Shown here in pieces: positions 23,638-32,717 of a stretch of 64,000 nucleotides of DNA. Position 1 is the first letter of the stretch, and the number at the start of each line of letters is the position of its first letter. A program made the translations under genes and the position numbers. This stretch comes from Modicisalibacter sp049808615 (GTDB lineage: Bacteria; Pseudomonadota; Gammaproteobacteria; Pseudomonadales; Halomonadaceae): contig NZ_JBNCAN010000009.1 of assembly GCF_049808615.1 (NCBI RefSeq), positions 1 to 64,000 on the forward strand, in the 5' to 3' direction. The notes under the pieces were generated by a model. The model did no database searches, was not told where the DNA came from, and worked only from the letters and a program-made list of their open reading frames with translations.

Positions 23638-25221
23638 ATGAGTGTTGCGCTTCATCCTTATCACCCGATCATCTACGTGCGTGGATTCGCCGCCACTCAG
23701 GGCGAGATCGAGGACACGGTAGCCGATCCCTACATGGGCTTCAACATCGGTTCGACCAAGACGCGGGTCGCCTGGACCGGCGACGTACGGCGCTTTTTCT
23801 TCGAATCGCCGCTGGTGCGGTTGATGAGCGATCATGGCTACAAGGATGTCTTCGTGGAAGGCGACGATCTGGTTGCCGCAGAGCGCCACGATAAACCCGT
23901 ACCCTATCGTTGCATCGTCATCTACCGATACTACGATGAGGCCTCCAACGATTTCGGCGATGGCGAGACGCCGCCCATCGAGCACTTCGCCAAGGGGCTC
24001 AGCGACCTGATCCTGCGCCTGAGAGACAAGCTCTGCGCAAATAAAGCCAATAGCATCAGTCCGGAGGCATGTCGCGTGTATCTGGTGGCCCACTCGATGG
24101 GTGGACTGGTGTGTCGCGCCTTTCTGCAGAATCCCAAGCTTGGCTCGGCAGAGGCGCGCAAGGCCGTGGATAAGTTATTCACCTACGCCACGCCTCACAA
24201 TGGCATCGACATGCGTATCGTGCGCAACGTACCCGGCTGGCTCTCCTTCGGCGATATCAACAATTTCAATCGCGAGCGGATGGCGAACTATCTCGATGTG
24301 CCCCAGGGCGACGATGTCTCGGTGGTGAAGGGCTTCCCGGCGGAGCGCATCTTCAACCTGGTGGGCACCAATCCCCGGGATTACACCGCGGCGGGGGGCT
24401 TGTCGTCCTGGGCCGTGGGGGAGGCCAGCGATGGGCTGGTGTGCATCCGTAACGCCACGACTCACGGGCCGGATAGTCAGGGCAAGGAGGTAACTTCACC
24501 CCGGGCGTTCGTGCATCGTAGTCATTCCGGTCATTACGGCATCGTCAATTCGGAAGAGGGCTACCAGAACCTGACCCGATTTCTGTTTGGCGAACTGCGG
24601 GTGGACGGCGTGCTGGATATCGACGACATCACCCTGCCACTGGAAGTACAGAAGGCAAAGGAGGCAGGCAAGACGGTTCGTGCCTCCTATCAGTTCGAAG
24701 TCGCGGCCAGCGTGCGCGGCTGCCAGTGGCAGATGACCCGGCGTGAGGTGCGCGAGAACTCGGCGATCTTTCGCACCTTCGCCGATCTGTTCCCGGACAA
24801 GACGAACTCAACCGTGGTGACCGGCCATTCGCGTCGCCCCCACCTGTTTTCCGTTTTTCTTGATTGGGACAAGAGCGTCAAGCGGCAGTCCTCCAAATCG
24901 GTGAGCTTTGCGGTCGACCTGAAGGTGCTGGTGCCGGACTACGAAGTGGATGGGGTCATGTTTCTCAAGCGTCACTTCGAGGGTGGCTTCATCCTGCGAC
25001 GACTAATCCTGATCGAGGTATTCCCGGATACAAATTCCAGGGCGGGCTGTCGCATCAAGTATGGTTTTCAGGAGATGAATCCAGGCAAGCCGGGCATTCT
25101 GGCCCAGACCCGAGCTATCGATGGAGAGACTCGCGGTTTGGCCTTCGATATCCCCATCGAACAGAAGGCCCGCCCCGGCTTGCGGGGCCGTCTATGTATC
25201 GAGGCTCGGCCCTGGAGTTGA
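23638..25221 (+). CDS. Large alpha/beta hydrolase (lipase/PGAP1-like fold)
   Basis: The protein has 527 residues from MSVALHPYHPIIYVRGFAAT, with GGAGG 7 bases upstream. It has no signal peptide. The nucleophile elbow is VAHSMGGLVCRA (Ser near residue 152). YATPHNGIDM and HSGHYGIV follow, the last His being a likely member of the triad. The C-terminal 190 residues form a separate beta-rich region with no recognised family (KTVRASYQFEVAAS, KSVSFAVDLKVLVPDY). The substrate is unknown. The gene stands alone on the plus strand. Confidence 0.72.
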   Translation: MSVALHPYHPIIYVRGFAATQGEIEDTVADPYMGFNIGSTKTRVAWTGDVRRFFFESPLVRLMSDHGYKDVFVEGDDLVAAERHDKPVPYRCIVIYRYYDEASNDFGDGETPPIEHFAKGLSDLILRLRDKLCANKANSISPEACRVYLVAHSMGGLVCRAFLQNPKLGSAEARKAVDKLFTYATPHNGIDMRIVRNVPGWLSFGDINNFNRERMANYLDVPQGDDVSVVKGFPAERIFNLVGTNPRDYTAAGGLSSWAVGEASDGLVCIRNATTHGPDSQGKEVTSPRAFVHRSHSGHYGIVNSEEGYQNLTRFLFGELRVDGVLDIDDITLPLEVQKAKEAGKTVRASYQFEVAASVRGCQWQMTRREVRENSAIFRTFADLFPDKTNSTVVTGHSRRPHLFSVFLDWDKSVKRQSSKSVSFAVDLKVLVPDYEVDGVMFLKRHFEGGFILRRLILIEVFPDTNSRAGCRIKYGFQEMNPGKPGILAQTRAIDGETRGLAFDIPIEQKARPGLRGRLCIEARPWS

Positions 25222-25265
25222 ACTGGAGTTGAATAAGTTCAGTAAGCTGAATGAGTCGGGTGCCG

Positions 25266-25934
25266 CTAGCGAGCCGGATCGACCCGCCCACTCAGGGATG
25301 CATTGCGCCGAAACCAGCCGGCGATGCTGTCCCGGGGATGGCGGGTCGGCAGTACCGCATGGGGTACCCGATCGGAAAGAAAACAGACGAAAGTACCGGC
25401 TTCGGGCAGCACCCGCGCCAGTTCGAGCTGTTCGTTGTCGCTTGCGTAGAGGGCCATTTCGCCGCCGCCATCCACCGGCCAGTCGGGGTTAAGGTATAGC
25501 ACCGTGGAGACGATGCGGTTAGCCCGACCCTGGAAGCTGTCGAGGTGCGTCTTGTAGAAGGCACCGGTTGGATAGTGGGCGAAGTGGGCCTCGAATTCGA
25601 ATAGGCCCAGATAGAGCGCTCGATTGATCTGCTGCTGTAGATCATCCATCAATGCCAGATAGTGGCGCTGAGCCTGGCTCTCCCGATTCAGCCAGTGGAT
25701 GGCGTCGCCGCGAATGTCGCGCCGTAACTGATGCTGGTCGCCGCGTCCTATACCGGCAAGGGTCAACGCCTCGGTGGCCGCCAGTGCCTGTAATTCTTCC
25801 TGGAGTGCCTGGCACAGTGCCACGTCGATAAAATGCTCGCCAATGAACCAGCCCTGGTCGACGAGATCGTCGACCAGGCGGGACAGAGCGTGGTCATTCA
25901 GCGTCCGGGACATGCGAGGAAGCGGTGGCATCAT
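25266..25934 (-). CDS. 2-oxoglutarate/Fe(II)-dependent oxygenase (prolyl hydroxylase-like)
   Basis: The protein has 222 residues from MMPPLPRMSRTLND. The iron triad is visible as HLDSFQG and VPHAVLPT, with the 2OG-binding Arg in RDSIAGWFRRN. FAHYPTGAFYKTHLD is typical of SM-20/prolyl 4-hydroxylase-like proteins. Such enzymes hydroxylate protein residues or small molecules; the target is unknown. The start directly abuts the stop of the upstream Nudix gene, so the two are probably co-transcribed. Confidence 0.85.
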   Translation of the reverse strand: MMPPLPRMSRTLNDHALSRLVDDLVDQGWFIGEHFIDVALCQALQEELQALAATEALTLAGIGRGDQHQLRRDIRGDAIHWLNRESQAQRHYLALMDDLQQQINRALYLGLFEFEAHFAHYPTGAFYKTHLDSFQGRANRIVSTVLYLNPDWPVDGGGEMALYASDNEQLELARVLPEAGTFVCFLSDRVPHAVLPTRHPRDSIAGWFRRNASLSGRVDPAR

Positions 25935-25935
25935 G

Positions 25936-26577
25936 TCAGGCGTCCTTGTCATCACCAAACACCGGTTGTCGGGCATCTAGTCGATAGTTCAAACGGCTGT
26001 CGGGGGGTGGCCGGTCGAGGCTGATGGATTGGTCAAAGCCGACCGCCAGCAGTTCCACCAGCATCATCGCGGAAAGCCCCCAGATAACATAGTCACCGGC
26101 TTGGTAGCTGGGCACGTAAAGTGATCGTCCCTCGACACTGATCACATCGGTATGACTACGACGATCTTCGAGAAATACCGGTAAAGGAACCTCGAAGATG
26201 GCGTCCAATTCGCCGAGCTCGGGATGTAGTGGCAAATCTGCGGGGATCAGCCCGACGAAGGGGGTCACGCGAATGCCATGCAACGAAACCAGATCGCCCA
26301 GTCGGCCAAGCAGTGTGACGTGTCGTGGTGCCAGGGCGATCTCTTCCTGAGCCTCGCGTAGGGCAGTGGTCAAGAGATCAGGGTCATTGGGTTCGCGCTT
26401 GCCTCCCGGAAAGGCCACCTGACCACCATGCTGCTTTAGATGTGTTGCGCGGCGGGTAAACAGTAGCGTGGGTTCCGGGCGGGCGACGACAGGAATGAGC
26501 ACCGCGGCCTGGGGCAGGGTCAAACCCAGCTTGCGCGGTGCGTGTGCTTGCAGGCGTTCGTGGAGTTTCTCTAACAT
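25936..26577 (-). CDS. CoA pyrophosphatase-type Nudix hydrolase (NudL-like)
   Basis: The protein has 213 residues from MLEKLHERLQAHAPRKL. HGGQVAFPGGKREPNDPD followed by TTALREAQEEI combines the CoA-pyrophosphatase (UPF0035) motif and the Nudix box. These enzymes cleave CoA to 3',5'-ADP and phosphopantetheine. An in-frame ATG at 26598 is an alternative start. First gene of a two-gene unit with the 2OG oxygenase. Confidence 0.85.
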   Translation of the reverse strand: MLEKLHERLQAHAPRKLGLTLPQAAVLIPVVARPEPTLLFTRRATHLKQHGGQVAFPGGKREPNDPDLLTTALREAQEEIALAPRHVTLLGRLGDLVSLHGIRVTPFVGLIPADLPLHPELGELDAIFEVPLPVFLEDRRSHTDVISVEGRSLYVPSYQAGDYVIWGLSAMMLVELLAVGFDQSISLDRPPPDSRLNYRLDARQPVFGDDKDA

Positions 26578-26648
26578 GGAGCTTCCATTGAGTTTCATTA
26601 CTTGTACTCAGCCCCCCGAAAAGCGTCAAGCGACGCGCGCGAGGTATT

Positions 26649-27206
26649 ATGAACTTCTGCAGCCATTGCGGGCACGCTGTGCATTTCGCCATCCCTGAAG
26701 GCGATGACAGGCCTCGCTACCTGTGTGATGCCTGTGGTGCCATTCACTACCAGAATCCGCGTATCGTCGCCGGAACGCTACCGATTCGTGATGGTCGTGT
26801 ACTGCTGTGCCGACGAGCCATTACTCCACGTAAGGGCTATTGGACGCTTCCGGCGGGGTATATGGAAAACGCCGAAACGACTGTCGAGGCGGCGGCACGA
26901 GAGACGCTCGAAGAAGCCTGCGCCGAGGTCAACATTCATGATCTTTACACTCTGATCAACCTGCCGCATATCAACCAGGTGTACATGATCTTTCGTGCCG
27001 ATCTGACCAGCGACTTCGCTCCCGGTCCGGAAAGTCTGGAGGTGGCGATGTTCGACGAGCACGAGATTCCCTGGGACGAACTGGCATTTCCCACCATCGA
27101 GCGCACCCTGCATCACTACTTCGGCGATCGCCACGAGGCAATCTTTCCGTTGCATATCAGCGATATCGGTCGCGACGATCGGGAGCGTTATTTCGGCAGT
27201 GCCTAG
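26649..27206 (+). CDS. Nudix hydrolase with N-terminal zinc ribbon
   Basis: The protein has 185 residues. CSHCG and LCDACGAIHYQNPRIV make a zinc ribbon like that of NudC, but the NudC-specific SQPWPFPxS motif is not present. The Nudix box is GYMENAETTVEAAARETLEEACAEV. The substrate is probably a nucleoside diphosphate derivative. It is divergent from the NudL-like gene. Confidence 0.82.
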   Translation: MNFCSHCGHAVHFAIPEGDDRPRYLCDACGAIHYQNPRIVAGTLPIRDGRVLLCRRAITPRKGYWTLPAGYMENAETTVEAAARETLEEACAEVNIHDLYTLINLPHINQVYMIFRADLTSDFAPGPESLEVAMFDEHEIPWDELAFPTIERTLHHYFGDRHEAIFPLHISDIGRDDRERYFGSA

Positions 27207-27514
27207 AAATCTTCCAGCTTCCATACCTCGTAGGCGGGCTCTTCGTAGGGATGAGCGGCCTTGAGCTTGGCAACCGCCTCGGCGATCAGGTTATCGCTGC
27301 ACACCAGTTCCACCTTTAGTTCATCCACATGCTGCAGTTCACCCAGGGTGCCGATGTGCGGGTCGGCGCCCTCGATCGGTCGGAACTGTCCGCTGCCGCG
27401 AGTCTGGAAACAACAGGCCTCGTAATTGCCGATACGGCCGGCGCCACTGGAAAAGACGGCTTCCTTGACGGCTTCGGCGACATCGATGGGGACGAAGAAA
27501 GCCAGTTTGTACAT
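27203..27514 (-). CDS. YqfO/NIF3-C-like small protein (PII/CutA-like fold)
   Basis: The protein has 103 residues from MYKLAFFVPIDVAEAVKEAVF, with GNYEACCFQTRGSGQFRP and AHPYEEPAYEVWKL. This is the stand-alone version of the domain inserted in NIF3-type proteins (YqfO), with the CutA-like AHPYEEPAY ending. The function is not established. It converges with the Nudix gene, overlapping its end by four bases. Confidence 0.82.
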   Translation of the reverse strand: MYKLAFFVPIDVAEAVKEAVFSSGAGRIGNYEACCFQTRGSGQFRPIEGADPHIGTLGELQHVDELKVELVCSDNLIAEAVAKLKAAHPYEEPAYEVWKLEDF

Positions 27515-27685
27515 AGGAGGTGCTCCAGGCATTAAGCGTGTTTTGACGCGCTATTGAGAGAGAATTGTGATGATTTTCACGCGCTAATTGGCCTGCGCGA
27601 CTCTAGGGATGATGGCATAATAGCCGCCGATGTTTTAGGCAACGCGTCTGCGACGATTCTTTCTGCGAACGAACGGGATACTACG

Positions 27686-28000
27686 ATGCTCAAGTGGCTC
27701 GCTATCGTACTGATGGGTCTGTTCGTCTTGCTGCAGTATAGCCTGTGGTTTGGCGAGGGCGGTCTACGCGAACTGGCGCACATTCGTGCTCGAACCGATG
27801 CGCTGGCCGCCGAGAACGCCACAGCGTTAGCCAATAACCAGCGTCTCGCTGCCGAGGTCGTCGATCTAAAGAATGGACTCGATGCCATCGAGGAGCGGGC
27901 ACGCAGCGATATCGGTATGGTCCGCGAGGATGAGCAGTTTTTCTGGGTGCCAGGTGTGGACACTCAGGATTCGTCATCTTCCACTGGAGGGGCACAGTGA
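27686..28000 (+). CDS. ftsB: Cell division protein FtsB
   Basis: The protein has 104 residues: a single membrane segment WLAIVLMGLFVLLQYSLWFG, then a leucine-zipper-like coiled coil with LAAEVVDLKNGLDAIEERARSDIGMVREDEQFFWV. This is the FtsB layout; it links FtsQ and FtsL in the divisome. The ATG at 27686 begins the conserved LKWL; the open frame extends upstream without a good start. It overlaps ispD by four bases, the usual gammaproteobacterial order. Confidence 0.92.
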   Translation: MLKWLAIVLMGLFVLLQYSLWFGEGGLRELAHIRARTDALAAENATALANNQRLAAEVVDLKNGLDAIEERARSDIGMVREDEQFFWVPGVDTQDSSSSTGGAQ

Positions 28001-28731
28001 CAGTCGGGAAGCTATGGCTGATCGTGCCCGCCGCTGGTAAAGGGCGGCGCATGGGCGCCAATCGACCCAAACAATATCTGTTCATCGACGAAAAGCCTGT
28101 TCTAGCACATACCTTGTCACGTTTGTATCACGCCTATCCGCAGGCATCGTTGCAACTGTGCCTGGATGAAGACGATGCCTGGTTCGATGCGCGCTGGGTG
28201 CCCTTTGGCGATTGGCGGCGTGTGACCGGAGGCGCCGAGCGGGTGGATTCAGTCCTTCAGGCACTCGACGGCCTGGCGACCGAGGCCGCCGACGACGACC
28301 TGGTACTGGTGCACGACGTCGCGCGCCCCTGTGTGCACCTCGACGACTTGCAACGCCTGCTCGAGATGCTTGCGGAAGAGCCGGTCGGCGGGCTTCTGGC
28401 TACACCTGTAGCGGATACCATGAAGCGTGCCGACGAGGCGGGCCGAGTGGCTGCCACCGAAGCCCGGGAGGGACTCTGGCATGCGCTGACGCCACAGGGT
28501 TTTCGCTATGGCCTGCTGCGCAAGGCGCTGAAACGGGCCATTGAGAAAGGTATTCACGTCACCGATGAGGCATCGGCAGTCGAGGCTCAGGGCCTGGCGC
28601 CTCGTCTGGTAACGGCACGACGCGATAATCTCAAGATCACTCATCCTGAAGATCTTGCGCTGGCGACGCACATTCTGGCGGCCCAGGCAAAAGCGATTGC
28701 CGGGTCTGTGGTAGATGATTGCTATGAATAG
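27997..28731 (+). CDS. ispD: 2-C-methyl-D-erythritol 4-phosphate cytidylyltransferase
   Basis: The protein has 244 residues, GTG start overlapping the ftsB stop. The nucleotide-binding VPAAGKGRRMGANRPKQYL, VLVHDVARPCV and TPQGFRY segments are all intact. It makes CDP-methylerythritol in the MEP isoprenoid pathway. The next gene, ispF, follows 9 bases later. Confidence 0.95.
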   Translation: MTVGKLWLIVPAAGKGRRMGANRPKQYLFIDEKPVLAHTLSRLYHAYPQASLQLCLDEDDAWFDARWVPFGDWRRVTGGAERVDSVLQALDGLATEAADDDLVLVHDVARPCVHLDDLQRLLEMLAEEPVGGLLATPVADTMKRADEAGRVAATEAREGLWHALTPQGFRYGLLRKALKRAIEKGIHVTDEASAVEAQGLAPRLVTARRDNLKITHPEDLALATHILAAQAKAIAGSVVDDCYE

Positions 28732-28740
28732 GGGGCTGAC

Positions 28741-29250
28741 ATGATTCGCATCGGTCACGGGTTTGATGTGCACGCCTTCGGTGAAGGCGATCATCTGACA
28801 ATCGGGGGGGTACGTATTCCCCATGCCCAGGGTTTCATCGCCCATTCCGATGGGGACGTGCTGATACATGCGGTGTGCGACGCGCTGCTCGGCGCCTGTG
28901 CCCTGGGCGATATCGGACGGCATTTTCCCGACACCGATCCACGCTGGGCCGGTGCCGACAGTCGCGCCTTGCTGCGTCATGTCTTGAGCCTGATCGATGA
29001 GGCCGGCTACCGGCTGGGCAACCTGGATGCCACGATCATCGCTCAGGCGCCCAAGCTGGCGCCGCATATCGGCGCCATGAACGCCACACTGGCGGCGGAT
29101 CTCGAGGTGACCCTGGACGCGGTCAACGTCAAGGCGACCACCAGCGAACGGCTGGGTTTTACCGGGCGCTGTGAGGGCATCGCGGTGAATGCCGTCGTCG
29201 TGCTTTTCAAGCGTGGTGCCAAGGATGGAAACCCAGGGATGATGCGGTGA
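28741..29250 (+). CDS. ispF: 2-C-methyl-D-erythritol 2,4-cyclodiphosphate synthase
   Basis: The protein has 169 residues. RIGHGFDVHAF has the metal-binding Asp and His; AHSDGDVLIHAVCDALLGA, DIGRHFPDTDP and ATTSERLGFTGRCEGIA are canonical. The C-terminus is about 10 residues longer than usual (KRGAKDGNPGMMR), overlapping truD by four bases. It forms cyclic methylerythritol diphosphate in the MEP pathway. Confidence 0.95.
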   Translation: MIRIGHGFDVHAFGEGDHLTIGGVRIPHAQGFIAHSDGDVLIHAVCDALLGACALGDIGRHFPDTDPRWAGADSRALLRHVLSLIDEAGYRLGNLDATIIAQAPKLAPHIGAMNATLAADLEVTLDAVNVKATTSERLGFTGRCEGIAVNAVVVLFKRGAKDGNPGMMR

Positions 29251-30299
29251 CCGAGACGAGCGACGCAATCTGGCCCCCTGTCTGGCCCCATGCTCATGGC
29301 GGGCCGCTTGCGGTCGGGGATTACCGCGGGGCACCGGAGGATTTCGTGGTCGAGGAGTGTCTCGGATTCGAGCCGGAAGGCCACGGCGAGCACCTTTGGC
29401 TGTGGGTGGAAAAACGTGATCTGACCACGCTGGAATTGGCTCGGCGACTCGCCAGAGCCTGCGATGTAACGCCTCGCCAGGTCGGATTCTCGGGAATGAA
29501 GGACCGCGTGGCGGTGACGCGCCAGTGGGTGTCGGTGCATCTGCCCGGGCGCGAGGCGCCGACGGATCTCATTGAGCGTTTGGGCAATACCCCCGTGCAG
29601 CTTCTGGAGCAGCATCGTCATCCGCGGAAGCTCAAACGCGGGGTGCATAACGCCAACCGTTTCATCCTGCGCATCAGCGGCGCGGTCGGCGAGCATCCTG
29701 CTCTTGAGCAGCGTTGGAAGACGCTTTGCGAGCGGGGGGTGCCCAACTATTTTGGACCGCAGCGTTTCGGGCCTGGTGGGCGCAACCTGTTTCGCGCACG
29801 GGATGTTCTGCGTCGTGGCTGGCGCAAGCGCGACGATCGGGAAGGTATGCTGCTGTCGAGCGCACGCAGTTATCTGTTCAATGGGCTACTGGCGATGCGC
29901 GTGGCCGAAGACAATTGGGCCACACCACTCGCCGGCGATGTGCTGATGCTCGACGGCAGTGCCAGTCAGTTCGTTGCGGAGCAGCAGGACGAGACCCTCG
30001 TCGAGCGCGCCTCACGGCTCGATTTGCACCCGAGTGGTGTGCTGTGGGGTACGGGACGATCCTTGGCCCAAGGTGAAGCCGCGCGCTACGAGCAACGTCT
30101 GAACGACGAACACCCTGGTTTGTGTAAGGGGCTTGAACGCGCTGAGGTCCGTCTGGCACGGCGGGCACTTCGAGTATCGTTGGGCGCCCCAACGCTGTCT
30201 CGCGATGAAAGTAGCTTGATATTACGTTTTGAACTACCACGCGGTGCTTTTGCGACTGCGGTGCTACGCGAGCTCATCATGCATCCGACGCTTGATTGA
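29247..30299 (+). CDS. truD: tRNA pseudouridine(13) synthase
   Basis: The protein has 350 residues with a GTG start. Catalytic segment GFSGMKDRVAVTRQWVSV contains the TruD Asp; NYFGPQRFG and RSYLFNGLLA are family-specific. It modifies U13 of tRNA-Glu. It is part of the ftsB-ispD-ispF-truD-surE-pcm order common in gammaproteobacteria. Confidence 0.94.
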   Translation: MTETSDAIWPPVWPHAHGGPLAVGDYRGAPEDFVVEECLGFEPEGHGEHLWLWVEKRDLTTLELARRLARACDVTPRQVGFSGMKDRVAVTRQWVSVHLPGREAPTDLIERLGNTPVQLLEQHRHPRKLKRGVHNANRFILRISGAVGEHPALEQRWKTLCERGVPNYFGPQRFGPGGRNLFRARDVLRRGWRKRDDREGMLLSSARSYLFNGLLAMRVAEDNWATPLAGDVLMLDGSASQFVAEQQDETLVERASRLDLHPSGVLWGTGRSLAQGEAARYEQRLNDEHPGLCKGLERAEVRLARRALRVSLGAPTLSRDESSLILRFELPRGAFATAVLRELIMHPTLD

Positions 30300-30377
30300 C
30301 GATGACGGTATTGCAGCTATTCATCAGTAATGAAAACTATTGCGGCGACAGGTGTCGTGGCAACTTCAGGAGGAGCG

Positions 30378-31133
30378 ATGCGCAAGCTGTTGCTATCCAA
30401 TGACGATGGGGTACATGCCCCGGGGCTACGAGCCTTGTACGATGCCTTGAATGCCCATGCACGATTGCGCGTGGTCGCGCCGGACCGGGACAAGAGCGGC
30501 GCCAGCAATTCATTGACCCTGTCCCGCCCCCTGGCGCTGGCGGCGCTGGATAACGGGTTCTACAGTGTCGACGGTACCCCGGCGGATTGTGTCTATCTGG
30601 GGGTGAATGGCGTCTGGGGCGAGAAGCCCGACCTGGTCATATCGGGCATCAATCACGGCAGCAACCTGGGGGACGACGTCCTCTATTCGGGCACCGTGGC
30701 GGCGGCCATGGAAGGGCGCAATCTGGGCATGCCGGCCATCGCCATGTCGTTGGTCGGCTCGCGTCACTTCAAGACCGCGGGCCGAGTCGCCGCGAGCCTG
30801 GTAGGCGCGGCGGGGTCATTATCACTGCCGCCGCGCAGCCTGCTCAACGTCAACGTGCCGGATGTACCCTGGGAGGAGCTGCAAGGATTTCGCGTGACCC
30901 GCATGGGATACCGAGGCCCGGCGACCCAGCCATTGGAAGTCAAGGACCCTCGGGGCAGAGTGCGCTACTGGATTGCCGCTGCCGGTGAGAATGCCGATGA
31001 TGGCCCGGATACCGACTTCGCCGCCATCGAAGCAGGCTATGTCTCGATCACGCCGCTACAAACCGATCTGACCCGACACGCGGCGCTTGAAGGCGTGCAA
31101 GGATGGCTGGATGCGTTGTCACGAACCGGGTGA
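30378..31133 (+). CDS. surE: 5'-nucleotidase SurE
   Basis: The protein has 251 residues from MRKLLLSNDDGVHAPG, preceded by AGGAGGAG. The metal site is formed by SNDDG, the SGASNSLTL Ser and SGINHGSNLGDDVLYSGTVAAA. It dephosphorylates nucleoside monophosphates and short polyphosphates. The open frame upstream to 30330 has no comparable ribosome site. Confidence 0.95.
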   Translation: MRKLLLSNDDGVHAPGLRALYDALNAHARLRVVAPDRDKSGASNSLTLSRPLALAALDNGFYSVDGTPADCVYLGVNGVWGEKPDLVISGINHGSNLGDDVLYSGTVAAAMEGRNLGMPAIAMSLVGSRHFKTAGRVAASLVGAAGSLSLPPRSLLNVNVPDVPWEELQGFRVTRMGYRGPATQPLEVKDPRGRVRYWIAAAGENADDGPDTDFAAIEAGYVSITPLQTDLTRHAALEGVQGWLDALSRTG

Positions 31134-31785
31134 ACTCAGCGGCATCGGCATGACCTCTCAGCGTACCCGGGATCGCATGGTCGCGAGATTGGTCGATGCC
31201 GGCATTCAGAATCAGCGTGTCATGGAGGTCATGGCCCGGGAACCGCGTCATCTGTTTCTTGATGAGGCCTTGTCTCACCGGGCCTACGAGGATACTTCCT
31301 TGCCTATCGGTCATGGCCAGACGCTATCGCAGCCCTGGATGGTGGCGCGCATGAGTGAACTGGTGCTGGCAGAAGAGCCGTCGAACGTGTTGGAAATCGG
31401 GACCGGTTCGGGATATCAAACCCTGATCCTCTCGCGACTGGTCGACAAGGTATGGTCGCTGGAGCGTATCCGCGTTCATCATGCTCGCGCACGTACGCGG
31501 TTGGCGCGCCTGGGCGCCTATAATGCGCGCCTGCGCTTGACCGATGGTGCGCATGGCTGGCCCGAGGCGGCGCCTTTCGATGTGATCCTGCTGACCGCCT
31601 GCGCGAGTGAACTTCCCGAGGCGCTATTGGCTCAATTGAGTGATGGCGGCACCTTGATTACACCGCTGGAGGATAGCGATGGCAGTCAATGGCTGACCCG
31701 GGTGCAGCGACGCGGTAATGTCCATGAATATCAACGGCTCGAGCAGGTACGCTTCGTGCCGCTTCTGGAAGGAGTCATACGTTGA
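31111..31785 (+). CDS. pcm: Protein-L-isoaspartate O-methyltransferase
   Basis: The protein has 224 residues from ATG 31111, which has AAGGA 7 bases upstream and overlaps surE; ATG 31150 (MTSQRTRDRM) matches the usual start of Pseudomonas homologues and gives about 211 residues. ALSHRAYEDTSLPIGHGQTLSQPWMVARM and the SAM motif VLEIGTGSGYQT are diagnostic. It repairs isoaspartyl residues in aged proteins. Confidence 0.93.
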   Translation: MRCHEPGELSGIGMTSQRTRDRMVARLVDAGIQNQRVMEVMAREPRHLFLDEALSHRAYEDTSLPIGHGQTLSQPWMVARMSELVLAEEPSNVLEIGTGSGYQTLILSRLVDKVWSLERIRVHHARARTRLARLGAYNARLRLTDGAHGWPEAAPFDVILLTACASELPEALLAQLSDGGTLITPLEDSDGSQWLTRVQRRGNVHEYQRLEQVRFVPLLEGVIR

Positions 31786-32711
31786 AACGAGCGCTTGCGC
31801 TGTTTCTCAAGGGTGCTGGGATGGGCGCCGCGGATGCGGTGCCGGGTGTGTCTGGGGGCACCATCGCCTTCGTGACCGGTATCTATGAAGAGCTGATCTT
31901 CACCATTCGTCGCTTCGGGCCGGATGCCTTCGGCGCCTGGCGCCGGCATGGCCTGAGTGGGCTGTTCGAACATCTCAACCTGGCATTTCTTGTGCCACTG
32001 GTGGCGGGAATACTGGCGAGCCTTATTAGCGTGGCGCATCTGGTGACGTATCTGCTTGCAGCGCAACCCGTGTTGCTCAACGCCTTCTTCTTTGGTCTGG
32101 TGGCTGCCTCGGCGGTGGTCGTGAGGCGGCAGATCGACGGTTGGCGCTGGTGGCACGTGCTGCCGCTCATCTTTGGGCTGTTGCTGGCCCAGATGCTTCC
32201 CACCCTTATGCCGCTGATGGCGGGTTTCGGTGATCTGATTCTGGTGGCCGGTGGCGCCATCGCCATCAGTGCCATGCTGCTACCCGGGGTGTCGGGCAGC
32301 TTTCTGCTGTTGTCCATGGGGCTTTACGGCACGGTCATGGAAGGCATCAAGAGTTTCGATATCATCCTGATCCTGCAGTTCGGTGCCGGCTGTGCCTTGG
32401 GACTGTTTTTCTTCTCACGATTGTTGGCTTGGCTTTTTCGTCATTACCATACTTCTACGCTACAGCTTCTGGTTGGTTTTATTATCGGTTCGCTGCCCTT
32501 GCTCTGGCCTTGGCGTGAGTTGGTCAGTTATCGTCTTGGACCCGATGAGCAGTTGATTCCGCTCGACTATCGTTATTTGTTACCCGGCGATTATACCTCG
32601 TTGACGGGTGATTCCGCCCAGTTGCTACCGGTGGTCGTGCTCATGGCACTAGGCCTGCTGCTGGTATTGGCGGTCGGTGAACGCCATCCGTTATCTTCCG
32701 AAAAGGACTGA
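31782..32711 (+). CDS. DUF368 membrane protein (PopT-like polyprenyl phosphate transporter)
   Basis: The protein has 309 residues with a TTG start overlapping the pcm stop and GGAAGGAG 7 bases upstream. The signature GAGMGAADAVPGVSGGTIAF and the repeated VSGSFLLLSMGLYGTV motif mark DUF368. Members of this family have been implicated in recycling undecaprenyl phosphate across the inner membrane. About nine hydrophobic segments are visible. Its position between pcm and nlpD links it to the envelope gene cluster. Confidence 0.88.
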   Translation: MKRALALFLKGAGMGAADAVPGVSGGTIAFVTGIYEELIFTIRRFGPDAFGAWRRHGLSGLFEHLNLAFLVPLVAGILASLISVAHLVTYLLAAQPVLLNAFFFGLVAASAVVVRRQIDGWRWWHVLPLIFGLLLAQMLPTLMPLMAGFGDLILVAGGAIAISAMLLPGVSGSFLLLSMGLYGTVMEGIKSFDIILILQFGAGCALGLFFFSRLLAWLFRHYHTSTLQLLVGFIIGSLPLLWPWRELVSYRLGPDEQLIPLDYRYLLPGDYTSLTGDSAQLLPVVVLMALGLLLVLAVGERHPLSSEKD

Positions 32712-32717
32712 ATCCCT

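Noticed and set aside
28249..29334. Minus-strand open frame of 361 codons
   Set aside because: Antisense to ispD and ispF, both unmistakable; long only because of high G+C.
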